64,000 bases of DNA, taken from NCBI RefSeq assembly GCF_001422205.1, contig NZ_LMMJ01000007.1, forward strand, positions 62,870-126,869, read 5' to 3'. Below the pieces are notes generated by a model. The model did not search any database. It had not been told where the DNA came from and saw only the letters and a list, made by a program, of their open reading frames with translations. The first letter of the stretch is position 1, and the number at the start of each line of letters is the position of its first letter. This stretch comes from Curtobacterium sp. Leaf261. GTDB lineage: Bacteria; Actinomycetota; Actinomycetes; Actinomycetales; Microbacteriaceae. Shown in pieces: positions 25,868 to 36,597 of this stretch. A program made the translations under genes and the position numbers.

Positions 25868-27796
25868 ATGACGACCGCGGCGGACCTCGCGGCGCGCCTC
25901 CGGGCGATGCCGAGCGACCAGCTCGTCGAGCTCGTGACGCGGCGACGGCTCCCCGGCGGTGCCCTCGCGGTGAACGGCCCCGCTGCGATCACGGACTTCT
26001 TCGACCTCGCCGACGCGCTGCGGACCCCCGAGTCCGTCGACCGCGCGCTCGACCGGCTCCCCCGCCGGGCACTCGAGGCCCTGCTCGACCCGGCGACCGC
26101 CGCGCCCGGAGACCTCGAGCCCGCGGTCGCACTGGTGCTCGCCGATGAGCACGAGGCCGACGACGCCGTCGCTGCCCGACTCGCTGCGCGCACCGATCTC
26201 CAGCGCGCCCTGGCCGCCGGACCGGCACCGTCCCTCCAGTCCGGATCGTCCGCGAGCGCGGCCGCGGCCGCGACCGCAGCCGCAGCCGCCGACGCAACCG
26301 GACCCGCCGACGCGACCGGACCCGACGACGCAACCGGCGCATCCCGGTCTGGAGGCACGGCTGGCGTCACCGGCGCACCGACCGACCCCGACACGCTCAC
26401 CAGGGCACGCGGCATCGCCGCGGAACGCGCGTTCACGACCATGACCGCACTCGCCGAGCTCCTCCGGCAGGTCGACGACGGCGCCGTGCACGAACTCGCC
26501 AAGGGCGGCATCGGCGCGCCGCTCGCACGCGCCCTCTCCGCGGCCGCCGGCACCGAACAGGGTCAGGTCGCACCGCTGCTGCAGCTCCTCACGATGGTGG
26601 ACGCCGTCGACACGGGCGAGCAGGTCTGGACCGCCACGGAGACCGGCCGTGCCTGGCTCGTCACCGACTGGGCGGAGCGCTGGGCCGAGCTCGTGGCCCG
26701 CTGGCGGAACGCGCTTCCGGACCCGGTCCGCTCGGTGCTCGCACTCGCGGCGGACGACTGGGACCACGTCGCCGAGCTCGGTCGCTGGGCGTACCCGGGC
26801 GGGGCGGACTGGCTGGACGCCGACCTCGCTGCGGCCGCCGATGCCGCGGAGCAACTCGGTCTCGTGGTCGACGGGCACACCACCTCGACCGGTCGGACGC
26901 TCCTCGCGCTGCCGGAACACCCCGGCGGTGACGTGCCGGACCGCGACGCCGCGGTGGCCGTGGCCCGGGCCGACCTCCCGCCGATCGTCGACTCGGTGTA
27001 CCTGCAGCACGACCTCACGGTGATCGCACCCGGCCCCCTGGCCCCCGCCGACGACGACCGGCTCCGGGCCGTCGCGGACGTCGAGGCCCCGGGGCTCGCC
27101 ACGCGGTACCGCATCTCCGAGGACAGCATCCGTCGGGCCCTGCTCGGCGGACGTGGCCGCGAGGAGATCCTCGGCATCCTCGGGGACCTCTCCGCCACCG
27201 GGCTCCCGCAACCGGTCACGTACCTCGTCGACCAGGTCGCCGCGCGCGCCGGCAGCATCGTCGTCGACCGGGACACCGGTGGCATCGGCACGGTCGTCCG
27301 CGGCCCGGCCGACCAGCTCGACCTGATCGGCGTGGACGCGGAGCTCCGGCACTTCACCTGGGACCGCCGCGCGCTGACGGTGCTCGTGACGCGCTACCCC
27401 CTCGACGTCGTCGCGGCCGAGCTCGAGCGGCAGCGCTACCCCGCCGTCGTCGCGGCCGGTGCCCGCGAAAGCCGGTCGACCGCGCCGTCGCCCCGTCGTC
27501 CGGCCGCCAGGACGCCCGAGACGCAGGCCAGGGACCTCGTCGACCGGCTGCGGGTCGCCACCGAGCGCGGGGATCGCGAGCCGGAGCAGGAGTGGCTCGG
27601 GCGACAGATCGACCTCGCGATCCGCGGCAAGGTCCCGATCCGGGTGATCGTCAGGATGCCCGACGGCACCGAGGCCCCGTTCACGATCGTGCCGACGTCC
27701 GTCGCCGCCGGGCGGGTCCGCGGGCGGGACACCCACGCGGACGTGGAGCGGACGCTGCCGCTGTCGCTCGTGGTGACGGTGGAGTCCGAGGCGTAG
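25868..27796 (+). CDS. Helicase-associated protein, partner of XPB
   Basis: 642 residues, the Rv0862c-like protein that precedes XPB in actinobacteria. The N-terminal part is helical; the C-terminal part is a Helicase_C_3 (XPB/Ssl2) domain (VYLQHDLTVIAPGPL; FTWDRRALTVLVTRYPLDVVAAELERQRYPAVVA) without ATPase motifs. Residues about 120-160 are an Ala/Thr/Gly/Asp-rich insert whose DNA ends in two inverted family A arms. It likely helps XPB in DNA repair; the mechanism is unknown. Confidence 0.82.
   Translation: MTTAADLAARLRAMPSDQLVELVTRRRLPGGALAVNGPAAITDFFDLADALRTPESVDRALDRLPRRALEALLDPATAAPGDLEPAVALVLADEHEADDAVAARLAARTDLQRALAAGPAPSLQSGSSASAAAAATAAAAADATGPADATGPDDATGASRSGGTAGVTGAPTDPDTLTRARGIAAERAFTTMTALAELLRQVDDGAVHELAKGGIGAPLARALSAAAGTEQGQVAPLLQLLTMVDAVDTGEQVWTATETGRAWLVTDWAERWAELVARWRNALPDPVRSVLALAADDWDHVAELGRWAYPGGADWLDADLAAAADAAEQLGLVVDGHTTSTGRTLLALPEHPGGDVPDRDAAVAVARADLPPIVDSVYLQHDLTVIAPGPLAPADDDRLRAVADVEAPGLATRYRISEDSIRRALLGGRGREEILGILGDLSATGLPQPVTYLVDQVAARAGSIVVDRDTGGIGTVVRGPADQLDLIGVDAELRHFTWDRRALTVLVTRYPLDVVAAELERQRYPAVVAAGARESRSTAPSPRRPAARTPETQARDLVDRLRVATERGDREPEQEWLGRQIDLAIRGKVPIRVIVRMPDGTEAPFTIVPTSVAAGRVRGRDTHADVERTLPLSLVVTVESEA
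26225..26360. repeat. Family A arms inside a coding sequence
   Basis: GCACCGTCCCTCCAGTCCGG (26225-26244) and CCGGTCTGGAGGCACGG (26344-26360) are inverted arms, in reverse order relative to a normal family A hairpin, flanking 99 bases that encode an Ala-rich linker. Confidence 0.75.
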
Positions 27797-27868
27797 TCCG
27801 AGCCGCCCGCCCTGCCCCGCCCTGCCCTGCCGCCCGCCCTGCCTGCGCTGCCCTGCCCCGCCCTGCGC

Positions 27869-27925
27869 GAGAGGTCTCACTTGAGCCGTCTCGCGTGCCG
27901 ACGCGTCGCAGATGAGACTCCTCGG
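27869..27925. repeat. Family D 57-bp element, copy 1
   Basis: Begins GAGAGGTCTCACTTGAGCCG and ends GATGAGACTCCTCGG; the ends are imperfect inverted repeats. A homologous 57-bp copy lies at 44027-44083. Confidence 0.7.
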
Positions 27926-28006
27926 CCCAGGAGCTCGGGCCTGCGGACCTCGCCCGGCGGACCATCGCAGCCACGACGCACCCGCGACACGTAAGCTGGA
28001 ACGTCT

Positions 28007-29698
28007 ATGAACGGGCCACTCATCGTGCAGAGCGACCGCACCGTGCTGCTTGAGGTCGCACACCCGGACGCCGACGACGCACGTCACGAACTCTCCACCT
28101 TCGCCGAACTCGAACGCGCCCCCGAGCACGTCCACACCTACCGGATCACCCGGCTCGGCCTCTGGAACGCCCGGGCCGCAGGGCACGACGCCGAGCAGAT
28201 GGTCTCCACGCTCGAACGCTTCGCCAAGTTCCCCGTCCCGCAGAGCGTGACGGTTGACATCCGCGACACGGTCGCCCGCTACGGCAAGCTCGTCATCCGG
28301 CGCGAGGAGGCCGTCGACGCCCCCGCCGTCGCGAACGACCCGCGCGAGGAGCTCGAGCGCCAGCCGAAGCTCGTCCTCACCGCGCTCGACCCGTCGGTCC
28401 TGGCCGAGGTCACGCGCTCCAAGCGCATCGCTCCGCTCCTCGGCGAGCGCCGCTCGGACACCTCGGTCGAGCTGCAGCAGTGGGCCCGCGGGCAGGTCAA
28501 GCAGGAGCTCGTCAAGATCGGCTGGCCCGCCGAGGACCTCGCGGGCTACACCCCCGGGCAGCCGCACGCGATCGACCTCGACACCACCGAGTGGAACCTC
28601 CGCGAGTACCAGCAGGACGCCGTCTCGAGCTTCTTCGCGCAGGGGTCCGGTGTCGTGGTGCTCCCCTGCGGTGCCGGCAAGACCCTCGTCGGCGCGGGTG
28701 CGATGGCCACCGCGAAGGCCACGACGCTCATCCTCGTCACGAACACCGTCTCCGCCAGGCAGTGGCGGGACGAGCTCCTCCGCCGGACGACCCTGACCGC
28801 GGACGAGATCGGCGAGTACTCCGGCAGCGTCAAGGAGATCCGCCCGATCACCATCGCGACCTACCAGATCCTCACCGCCAGGCGGAAGGGCGTCTACACG
28901 CACCTGTCCCTGCTCGACGCGATGGACTGGGGTCTCGTGGTCTACGACGAGGTCCACCTGCTCCCCGCGCCGGTGTTCAAGCTCACCGCGGACCTGCAGG
29001 CGCGTCGCCGACTCGGACTCACCGCGACCCTGGTGCGGGAGGACGGCCGCGAGGGCGACGTCTTCTCCCTCATCGGCCCGAAGCGCTACGACGCCCCGTG
29101 GAAGGAGATCGAGGCCCAGGGCTACATCTCCCCCGCCGAGTGCTACGAGGTCCGCATCGACCTGCCGCACGAGGACCGCCTGGAGTACGCCGCGTCGAGC
29201 GACGAGGACCGCTACCGCCTCGCAGCGACGAGCCCGGCGAAGACGCCGGTGGTCCGGGAGCTCATCGAGAAGCACCGTGGCGAGCAGATCCTGGTCATCG
29301 GGCAGTACATTGACCAGCTCGACGAGCTCGCGGCGCAGCTCGACGCCGCCGAGATCACGGGTGCCACGCCCGTAGACGAGCGGGAGCGGCTCTACCAGCA
29401 GTTCCGCCAGGGCGACATCGATGTCCTCGTCGTCTCGAAGGTCGCGAACTTCTCGATCGACCTGCCCGATGCGACCGTGGCGATCCAGGTGTCCGGCTCC
29501 TTCGGCTCCCGCCAGGAGGAGGCGCAGCGCCTCGGCCGGCTCCTCCGCCCGAACAAGGACGGCGTCCCGGCGTCGTTCTACACGCTCGTCACGCGGGACA
29601 CGGTGGACCAGGACTTCGCCCAGAACCGGCAGCGGTTCCTCGCGGAGCAGGGCTACGCCTACACGATCCTCGACGCGGACCAGCTCGCGCCCGCCTGA
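28007..29698 (+). CDS. xpb: DNA repair helicase XPB
   Basis: 563 residues, the bacterial XPB length. An N-terminal damage-recognition-like domain is followed by two RecA lobes: Walker A CGAGKT, DEVH box in VVYDEVHLLP, TATLVRED (motif III with the RED motif) and QRLGRLLRPNKDG (motif VI). It is a 3'-to-5' DNA helicase related to the TFIIH subunit. It follows the helicase-associated gene by 210 bases. TAAGCT at 27992-27997 is a possible -10, 9 bases before the ATG. Confidence 0.93.
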   Translation: MNGPLIVQSDRTVLLEVAHPDADDARHELSTFAELERAPEHVHTYRITRLGLWNARAAGHDAEQMVSTLERFAKFPVPQSVTVDIRDTVARYGKLVIRREEAVDAPAVANDPREELERQPKLVLTALDPSVLAEVTRSKRIAPLLGERRSDTSVELQQWARGQVKQELVKIGWPAEDLAGYTPGQPHAIDLDTTEWNLREYQQDAVSSFFAQGSGVVVLPCGAGKTLVGAGAMATAKATTLILVTNTVSARQWRDELLRRTTLTADEIGEYSGSVKEIRPITIATYQILTARRKGVYTHLSLLDAMDWGLVVYDEVHLLPAPVFKLTADLQARRRLGLTATLVREDGREGDVFSLIGPKRYDAPWKEIEAQGYISPAECYEVRIDLPHEDRLEYAASSDEDRYRLAATSPAKTPVVRELIEKHRGEQILVIGQYIDQLDELAAQLDAAEITGATPVDERERLYQQFRQGDIDVLVVSKVANFSIDLPDATVAIQVSGSFGSRQEEAQRLGRLLRPNKDGVPASFYTLVTRDTVDQDFAQNRQRFLAEQGYAYTILDADQLAPA

Positions 29699-29728
29699 TC
29701 CGCGCGGCCAGGAACGCGACCGGGGAGA

Positions 29729-29772
29729 CGGACTGGAGGGACGGTGCCAGCCCGCACCGTCCCTCCAGTCCG
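29729..29772. repeat. Family A hairpin, copy 7 (best T-type)
   Basis: CGGACTGGAGGGACGGTGC (29729-29747) pairs perfectly over 19 bases with 29754-29772; loop CAGCCC. Confidence 0.92.
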
Positions 29773-29855
29773 GTGATGGGTCGCGTTCCGGACACGCACC
29801 GGCCTCGTTCCGGCACCACCCCATCCGTTCCCAGGAAACCCCGAGGGAACGGCCA

Positions 29856-29861
29856 GATACT
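29856..29861 (+). promoter_or_regulatory. -10 hexamer, leaderless response regulator
   Basis: GATACT, 6 bases before ATG 29868; no ribosome site. Confidence 0.45.
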
Positions 29862-29867
29862 TGGGAC

Positions 29868-30563
29868 ATGACCGATGGCCCCAAGATCCTGATCGTCGAC
29901 GACGAGCCGAACATCCGCGACCTCCTCACCACGTCGCTCCGCTTCGCGGGCTTCGCGGTCCGTGCCGTCGGCAACGGCGCCCAGGCGATCTCCGCCGTGC
30001 TCGAGGAAGAGCCTGACCTCATCATCCTCGACGTCATGCTCCCCGACATGAACGGCTTCGGCGTCACCAAGCGCCTCCGCTCGTCCGGCTACACCTCGCC
30101 GATCCTGTTCCTCACCGCGAAGGACGACACCGAGGACAAGATCACCGGCCTCACGGTCGGCGGCGACGACTACGTCACGAAGCCGTTCTCGCTCGACGAG
30201 ATCGTCGCCCGCATCAAGGCGATCCTCCGTCGCACGATGAACGACGAAGAGGACGCGATCATCCGTGCCGGCGAACTGACGATGGACCAGGACACGCACG
30301 AGGTCACGATCGGCGACGCACAGATCGAGCTGAGCCCCACCGAGTTCAAGCTCCTCCGCTACCTCATGCTCAACCCGAACCGGGTGCTCTCGAAGGCGCA
30401 GATCCTCGACCACGTGTGGGAGTACGACTTCAATGGGGACGCCGGCATCGTCGAGTCCTACATCTCCTACCTCCGGCGCAAGCTCGACCAGTACTCGGCC
30501 GAGCCCGTCATCCAGACCAAGCGCGGCTTCGGCTACATGCTCAAGGCGTCCAAGGCGTCCTAG
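29868..30563 (+). CDS. OmpR family response regulator
   Basis: 231 residues. The receiver domain has DDE at 11-13, the phosphoryl-accepting D55 in LIILDVMLPDMNGF and the lysine of YVTKPFS. The C-terminal winged helix (ELSPTEFKLLRYLMLNPNRVLSKAQILDHVWEYDFNGDAGIVESYISYLRRKL) binds DNA. It forms a pair with the downstream histidine kinase, of the PrrA/TcrX-like group. A hairpin separates the two genes, so the kinase is probably made at a lower level. Confidence 0.92.
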   Translation: MTDGPKILIVDDEPNIRDLLTTSLRFAGFAVRAVGNGAQAISAVLEEEPDLIILDVMLPDMNGFGVTKRLRSSGYTSPILFLTAKDDTEDKITGLTVGGDDYVTKPFSLDEIVARIKAILRRTMNDEEDAIIRAGELTMDQDTHEVTIGDAQIELSPTEFKLLRYLMLNPNRVLSKAQILDHVWEYDFNGDAGIVESYISYLRRKLDQYSAEPVIQTKRGFGYMLKASKAS

Positions 30564-30575
30564 CCGCAGGTTGTC

Positions 30576-30606
30576 GGCGCGACCCCAGGTCCACGGGGGT
30601 CGCGCC
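30576..30606 (+). terminator. Hairpin between response regulator and kinase
   Basis: GGCGCGACCCC and GGGGTCGCGCC form a perfect 11-bp stem with a 9-base loop; GATTACTG follows. It can attenuate transcription within the pair. Confidence 0.65.
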
Positions 30607-30624
30607 GATTACTGTGTACGCAGC

Positions 30625-32334
30625 ATGCACACACGCCTCTCACGCTGGTGGAGCGGAATCTCGCTCCGCACCAAGATCACCGGGATCACGGTCCTCCTGG
30701 TGACCCTCGGGCTGCTCGTGGCCGGGCTCGGCACGATGACCGCGCTCTCGACCTACCTCATGGGGCAGATCGACAACAACGTCAAGACGACCGCCAAGAG
30801 CCTCGACGGGCAGCAGAACTCCGTGACCGCCGAGGGGTACTGCAACTTCTCGATCCAGCTCGGCAGCTCGACGTACATCAGTGTCTACAACAGCAACGGC
30901 GACCTCATCTGCCACACCAAGTCCTCGGACTCGGAGCCGGACATCAGCGGCCTCGACCCATCCGCCGCCGCCAGCCAGAGCCAGGACGCGCCGTTCAGTC
31001 TCTACGACGCAGAGCGCAACCACGAGTGGCGCGCGATGGTCGTCAACGCCTCGGTGAAGGGCTCGGGGCAGGACCTCCGGATCCTCGTCGCGGTGTCGAG
31101 CGAGAACGCCGATGCCACGATCGCCCGGTTCACGTTCATCTTCCTGGGCTTCGGCATCTCCGTCGTGCTCCTCGGCGCGATGCTCACCCGGCTCCTAGTC
31201 ACCGCGACCTTCGACCCGCTGCGCGACGTCGAGGACACGGCCGCCCGGTTCGCCGCCGGGGACTTCTCGCAGCGACTCGGCGACGACACCCCGAACACCG
31301 AGGTCGGGCGCCTCAACCGCTCGCTCAACACCATGCTCGAGCGCATCGACTCCGCGTTCGACGACCGGCAGCGGACGATCGAGCAGATGCGCCGGTTCGT
31401 CGGAGACGCCTCCCATGAACTCCGGACCCCGCTGGTCTCCCTCCGCGGGTACGCCGAGCTCTACCGGATGGGCGCCCTCCGGAAAGAGGAGGACGTCGCC
31501 CAGGCGATGGAGCGCATCGAGAAAGAGGCCCAGCGCATGGGGCTCCTCGTGCAGGACCTCCTGCAGCTCGCGCGCATCGACGAGTCGAAGCCCCTCGAGC
31601 TCGGCCCGGTCGACCTCGTGTCGATCGCCAGGGACTCCGCGCTCGACACCATGGCGTCGAACCCCGACCGCGAGATCCAGGTGCTCCTCACCGACTCCGT
31701 GACGGGTGTCGGCGTGCCGCAGTGGGTCGGGCCGGCCGCGCTCCCGCCTGCCTCCCCTGTGCCCGGGTCGCCGTCCGCGAACCTCACCGGACCGATCGCC
31801 TTCGCCGGGCAGACGCTCGCGCGGCTCCGCGCACGTCGTGGTCGTGCCATGGACGTCGAGTCGTCGGTGTCGGACTCCGAGACGACGCCGATGCCGGCCG
31901 TGGTGCTGCCCGCACGCGCGCCGGTGGTGCTCGCCGAGGAGAACAAGGTCCGGCAGGTGATCACGAACCTGATGGGCAACGCGATGCGGTTCACCCCGTA
32001 CGACGACGCCATCGAGATCGGCATCGGGGTCGACGAGACCCGCGGGATGGCGCACCTCGACGTGATCGATCACGGGGAGGGCATCCCGCCACAGCTCCGC
32101 GAGAAGATCTTCCAGCGCTTCTGGCGTGCGGACACCTCGCGTGCTCGGGACACCGGCGGCTCGGGCCTCGGGCTGGCGATCGTGTCAGGCATCGTGGCGG
32201 CGCACCGCGGCGAGGTCGAGGTGTTCGACACCGTCGGCGGAGGTGCGACGTTCCGGGTGTGGCTCCCGCTGCTCCCTCGTGACTACGTCGCGCCCGAAGC
32301 GCCCGAGGCCTCCGAGGCGTCCGTCACCCAGTAG
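30625..32334 (+). CDS. Sensor histidine kinase
   Basis: 569 residues. Two membrane segments (about 18-40 and 165-190) enclose an extracellular sensor domain; a HAMP domain follows (FDPLRDVEDTAARFAAGDFSQRL). The phosphorylated His is in DASHELRTPLVSLRGY. The ATPase domain has the N box (NLMGNAMRFTP) and G boxes (DHGEGI, GGSGLGLAIV). Between the His box region and the N box is an unusual insert of about 80 residues rich in Pro, Ser and Arg (near VPGSPSANLTGP). Works with the OmpR-type regulator upstream. Confidence 0.9.
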   Translation: MHTRLSRWWSGISLRTKITGITVLLVTLGLLVAGLGTMTALSTYLMGQIDNNVKTTAKSLDGQQNSVTAEGYCNFSIQLGSSTYISVYNSNGDLICHTKSSDSEPDISGLDPSAAASQSQDAPFSLYDAERNHEWRAMVVNASVKGSGQDLRILVAVSSENADATIARFTFIFLGFGISVVLLGAMLTRLLVTATFDPLRDVEDTAARFAAGDFSQRLGDDTPNTEVGRLNRSLNTMLERIDSAFDDRQRTIEQMRRFVGDASHELRTPLVSLRGYAELYRMGALRKEEDVAQAMERIEKEAQRMGLLVQDLLQLARIDESKPLELGPVDLVSIARDSALDTMASNPDREIQVLLTDSVTGVGVPQWVGPAALPPASPVPGSPSANLTGPIAFAGQTLARLRARRGRAMDVESSVSDSETTPMPAVVLPARAPVVLAEENKVRQVITNLMGNAMRFTPYDDAIEIGIGVDETRGMAHLDVIDHGEGIPPQLREKIFQRFWRADTSRARDTGGSGLGLAIVSGIVAAHRGEVEVFDTVGGGATFRVWLPLLPRDYVAPEAPEASEASVTQ

Positions 32335-32389
32335 GTCCGCCGCGAGGTGCCGTGGGCCGTTCGTGCGCCGCACGGTCGGATCGCGCACG

Positions 32390-32581
32390 TGTCGCTTTCC
32401 CCCCGAACCGACAAGCTCGGCGCGCTTTCCGGCCGCGCCTGTCGCTTTCCCCCCGAACCGACAGCCTCGCCGTCCGTTCTGCGCGTGCCGTGCATGCCGT
32501 GCGCGCATGTCGCTTTGCCCCCAAACCGACAACCGCGCCGTACGTTCCGGGCAGACATGTCGCCTTCCCGTGAAACCGACA
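32390..32581. repeat. Four spaced 24-bp repeats (family E)
   Basis: Copies at 32390-32413, 32440-32463, 32508-32531 and 32558-32581, each TGTCGCTTTCC...CCGACA with TGTCG/CGACA ends as inverted repeats. Start-to-start distances are 50, 68 and 50. Confidence 0.85.
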
Positions 32582-32810
32582 CGGGTGTCCGCGTTCCGTT
32601 GTGGGGGCCGCGTACACCGGCCCAACATCCCGCCCGTGAAACGACGTCGGGAACCGCTCGAGGTGTCGCTCGATGCCCCGGAAGAGTCTGCGTTCGCATG
32701 GAGCGACATCACCGGGTGAAATCGACGTCGCATCTCGGCCCCGTTGTCGCATCATGCGCACGCATGGTGCCACTGGCCCGCAGCCGCGTGAGCGCAGGTC
32801 GGCATGAGAC

Positions 32811-32854
32811 GGACGGGAGGCACGGGCCCCGCCCGCAACGCGCCTCCCGTTCGA
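32811..32854. repeat. Family A hairpin, copy 8 (imperfect)
   Basis: CGGACGGGAGGCACGGGC with a right arm ending GCGCCTCCCGTTCG; several mismatches. Confidence 0.75.
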
Positions 32855-32880
32855 CACCGCGCGCGATCCACACCCCGCTC

Positions 32881-33030
32881 GCGCCCGCACCGCACCTTCC
32901 GCCCGGCGCCGTGCGCGCCCCACCCGCACCCGCACTCGCGCCCGCACCGCACCTTCCGCCCGACGCCGCGCGCGCCCCACCCGCACTCGCGCCCGCACCG
33001 CACCTTCCGCCCGGCGCCGTGCGCGACCCG
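32881..33030. repeat. 51/57-bp tandem repeat, three copies
   Basis: Units start with GCGCCCGCACCGCACCTTCC at 32881, 32938 and 32989; the first spacing is 57 because of a 6-base internal duplication, the second 51. Confidence 0.85.
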
Positions 33031-33066
33031 CGCACGCGCATCCGCGGTCGCGGTCGCGGACACGCG

Positions 33067-33102
33067 GAACGGGCCGCCCTCCCGGAGGAGAGCGGCCCGT
33101 TC
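33067..33102 (-). terminator. groEL terminator
   Basis: GAACGGGCCGC and GCGGCCCGTTC form a perfect 11-bp stem with a 14-base loop, 26 bases after the groEL stop. Confidence 0.8.
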
Positions 33103-33127
33103 GTGGTGCTGTCGGCCAGCGGCGGGA

Positions 33128-35095
<1,968 letters not shown>

Positions 35096-35299
35096 TCAGG
35101 CCGGCCTGACAGCCTCCGCCTGCGGGCCCTTCGAGCCGGTGCCGACGTCGAAGACGACCGCCTGCCCCTCCTCGAGCACCTTGTACCCGTTCATGTCGAT
35201 CGCCGAGTAGTGCACGAAGACATCCTGTCCGCCGCCGTCGACGGTGATGAATCCGTAGCCCTTCTCAGCGTTGAACCACTTGACGGTCCCGTTGGCCAT
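35096..35299 (-). CDS. cspA: Cold-shock protein, CspA type
   Basis: 67 residues, the standard single-domain size. [14 protein letters not shown] holds RNP1 and [13 protein letters not shown]2, which bind single-stranded nucleic acid. GGGAGCTGG precedes the ATG. A leader of up to 280 bases and a GCACTC/GAGTGC inverted repeat upstream could give it temperature or stress control. It sits upstream of groEL on the same strand with a terminator between them. Confidence 0.94.
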   Translation of the reverse strand: MANGTVKWFNAEKGYGFITVDGGGQDVFVHYSAIDMNGYKVLEEGQAVVFDVGTGSKGPQAEAVRPA

Positions 35300-35342
35300 G
35301 TTCCAGCTCCCTGCGATGTCGCTGACGGCGGGGCGTGGGTTC

Positions 35343-35364
35343 GCACTCCGCCGGGTCCGAGTGC
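35343..35364. promoter_or_regulatory. CIRCE-like inverted repeat upstream of cspA
   Basis: GCACTC, 10 bases, GAGTGC. The half-sites equal the CIRCE core but the spacer is one base longer than the consensus 9. Confidence 0.4.
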
Positions 35365-35580
35365 ATCTGTGCCTCACCCGGGTTCTTCCTGACGATCCGC
35401 GAGAGCTTCGTCGACATTCCGTCGCTGGGGTGACCAGTTGCGATGCTATCCGCGGACACTCGTCGGACAAGGCCCGCGAACGCCTTTCGACGCGGGTATT
35501 CCCGGAACTCAACATGCCGGAAACACACCCGAAACGAACGACGCGGAATCCCCCGATGGAGGCGAGACGACGCCGGTCGC

Positions 35581-36135
35581 TCAGCGCGCGTAGTCGGCGC
35601 CGAGGACGACCGTCACGTCGGCGTTCGGGAACGCGGCGGACTGCTGCACGGAACCGACCCCGAGTGTCTTCACGACGCCCCTGGCGACCGCTGCCTGGTC
35701 CGCCGACTGGTAGTAGACGATGGTCCCGGTCGCGCCCTTGGTCGACGCGTTCCCGTCCGACGCGACCTGCCACCCGGCGCTCTCGAGCGTGGCGGTCCCG
35801 GTCGCGGCGAGACCGGTCGTCGCCGTGCCGTTCAGCACCGTGAGCGTGAGGTCCGCGGGCTGCGAGGACGGATCGGCGGTCGCCTCCTGGGTCGCGGACG
35901 GCGACGCGGACGCACTCGCCGAGGCCGACGTCGACGGGTTGGCGCCGCCGGTGAACTGGAAGCTGTCGTTCAGGAGCCCGAGTCCGAGCGCACCACCGCC
36001 GACGAGCACGCCGGTCGCGAGCGCCGCCCACGCGAAGACGATCCATCCGCGTCCGCGTCTGGGGAGTCCGCGGTGTGCGCCGACCCGCGGTCCGTCGGCG
36101 ACGTCGTCGAACCGGTCTCGGGGGTGTCTAGTCAT
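35581..36135 (-). CDS. LytR C-terminal domain protein
   Basis: 184 residues from ATG 36135. A short polar N-terminus, one membrane segment ([25 protein letters not shown]), a Ser/Ala/Thr linker and an extracytoplasmic LytR_C domain ([45 protein letters not shown] strand; [11 protein letters not shown]). LytR_C domains accompany cell-wall polymer ligases. The start overlaps the DUF3263 gene by 8 bases, a pair conserved in actinobacteria. Role probably in envelope assembly. Confidence 0.86.
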   Translation of the reverse strand: MTRHPRDRFDDVADGPRVGAHRGLPRRGRGWIVFAWAALATGVLVGGGALGLGLLNDSFQFTGGANPSTSASASASASPSATQEATADPSSQPADLTLTVLNGTATTGLAATGTATLESAGWQVASDGNASTKGATGTIVYYQSADQAAVARGVVKTLGVGSVQQSAAFPNADVTVVLGADYAR

Positions 36136-36472
36136 GCTGTTCGGAGAGTCCTTCACGTTCGGCGGATCCGAGGGTCCCGGACCCCGGAGCCCACGGCCCG
36201 ATGGTCCCGGAGCCGAAGGTCCTGGTGGCGCGGGCACTCGTCCTCGCGTGGCGGAGGCGCTGCAGCCTGGTCACGAGCTGCGGGTCGACCGCGAGCGCTG
36301 CCGCGGAGTCGATCACACGGTTGAGCACCTGGTAGTAGCGGGCCGGGGACATGTCGAACTCGACGCGGATCTCGGCCTCCTTGGTTCGGTCGTGCCGCGC
36401 CCGGTCCTGCTCGAACGCCAGGATGCGCCGCGCGAGCTCCGACAGTTCGGAGTCGGTTCGGGGTCCGGTCAC
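36128..36472 (-). CDS. DUF3263 domain protein
   Basis: 114 residues from GTG 36472. The DUF3263 helix-turn-helix-like domain covers SELARRILAFEQDRARHDRTKEAEIRVEFDMSPARYYQVLNRVIDSAAALAVDPQLVTRLQRLR. A Gly/Ser/Thr-rich tail follows. It is thought to be a DNA-binding protein; targets are unknown. The last bases overlap the LytR_C gene start (ATGACTAG), indicating coupled translation. A TACTAT hexamer near 36543 may be its -10. Confidence 0.85.
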   Translation of the reverse strand: MTGPRTDSELSELARRILAFEQDRARHDRTKEAEIRVEFDMSPARYYQVLNRVIDSAAALAVDPQLVTRLQRLRHARTSARATRTFGSGTIGPWAPGSGTLGSAEREGLSEQHD

Positions 36473-36597
36473 GTCGATCCGTTCGGTTGCTGATCGCGCC
36501 GGGCGGTTCGGGTCCGACGGCGCTCACGGTCGTCGCAATAGTAGGGGGGATGAGGTGCTGGATCCTGGCATGGCCCTGGCACGTCGCGAACCGGCAC

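Larger units (their letters stand above)
32335..33127. other. Repeat-rich 793-bp intergenic region
   Basis: No convincing gene. In order it holds four 24-bp TGTCG-CGACA repeats (32390-32581), related fragments to about 32730, a family A hairpin (32811-32854), a 51/57-bp tandem repeat (32881-33030) and the groEL terminator (33067-33102). The flanking genes converge. Confidence 0.75.

Noticed and set aside
32390..32581. CRISPR array
   Set aside because: Only four repeats of 24 bases, spacers of 26 and 44 bases, no cas genes, no leader. It is better described as a local repeat cluster.
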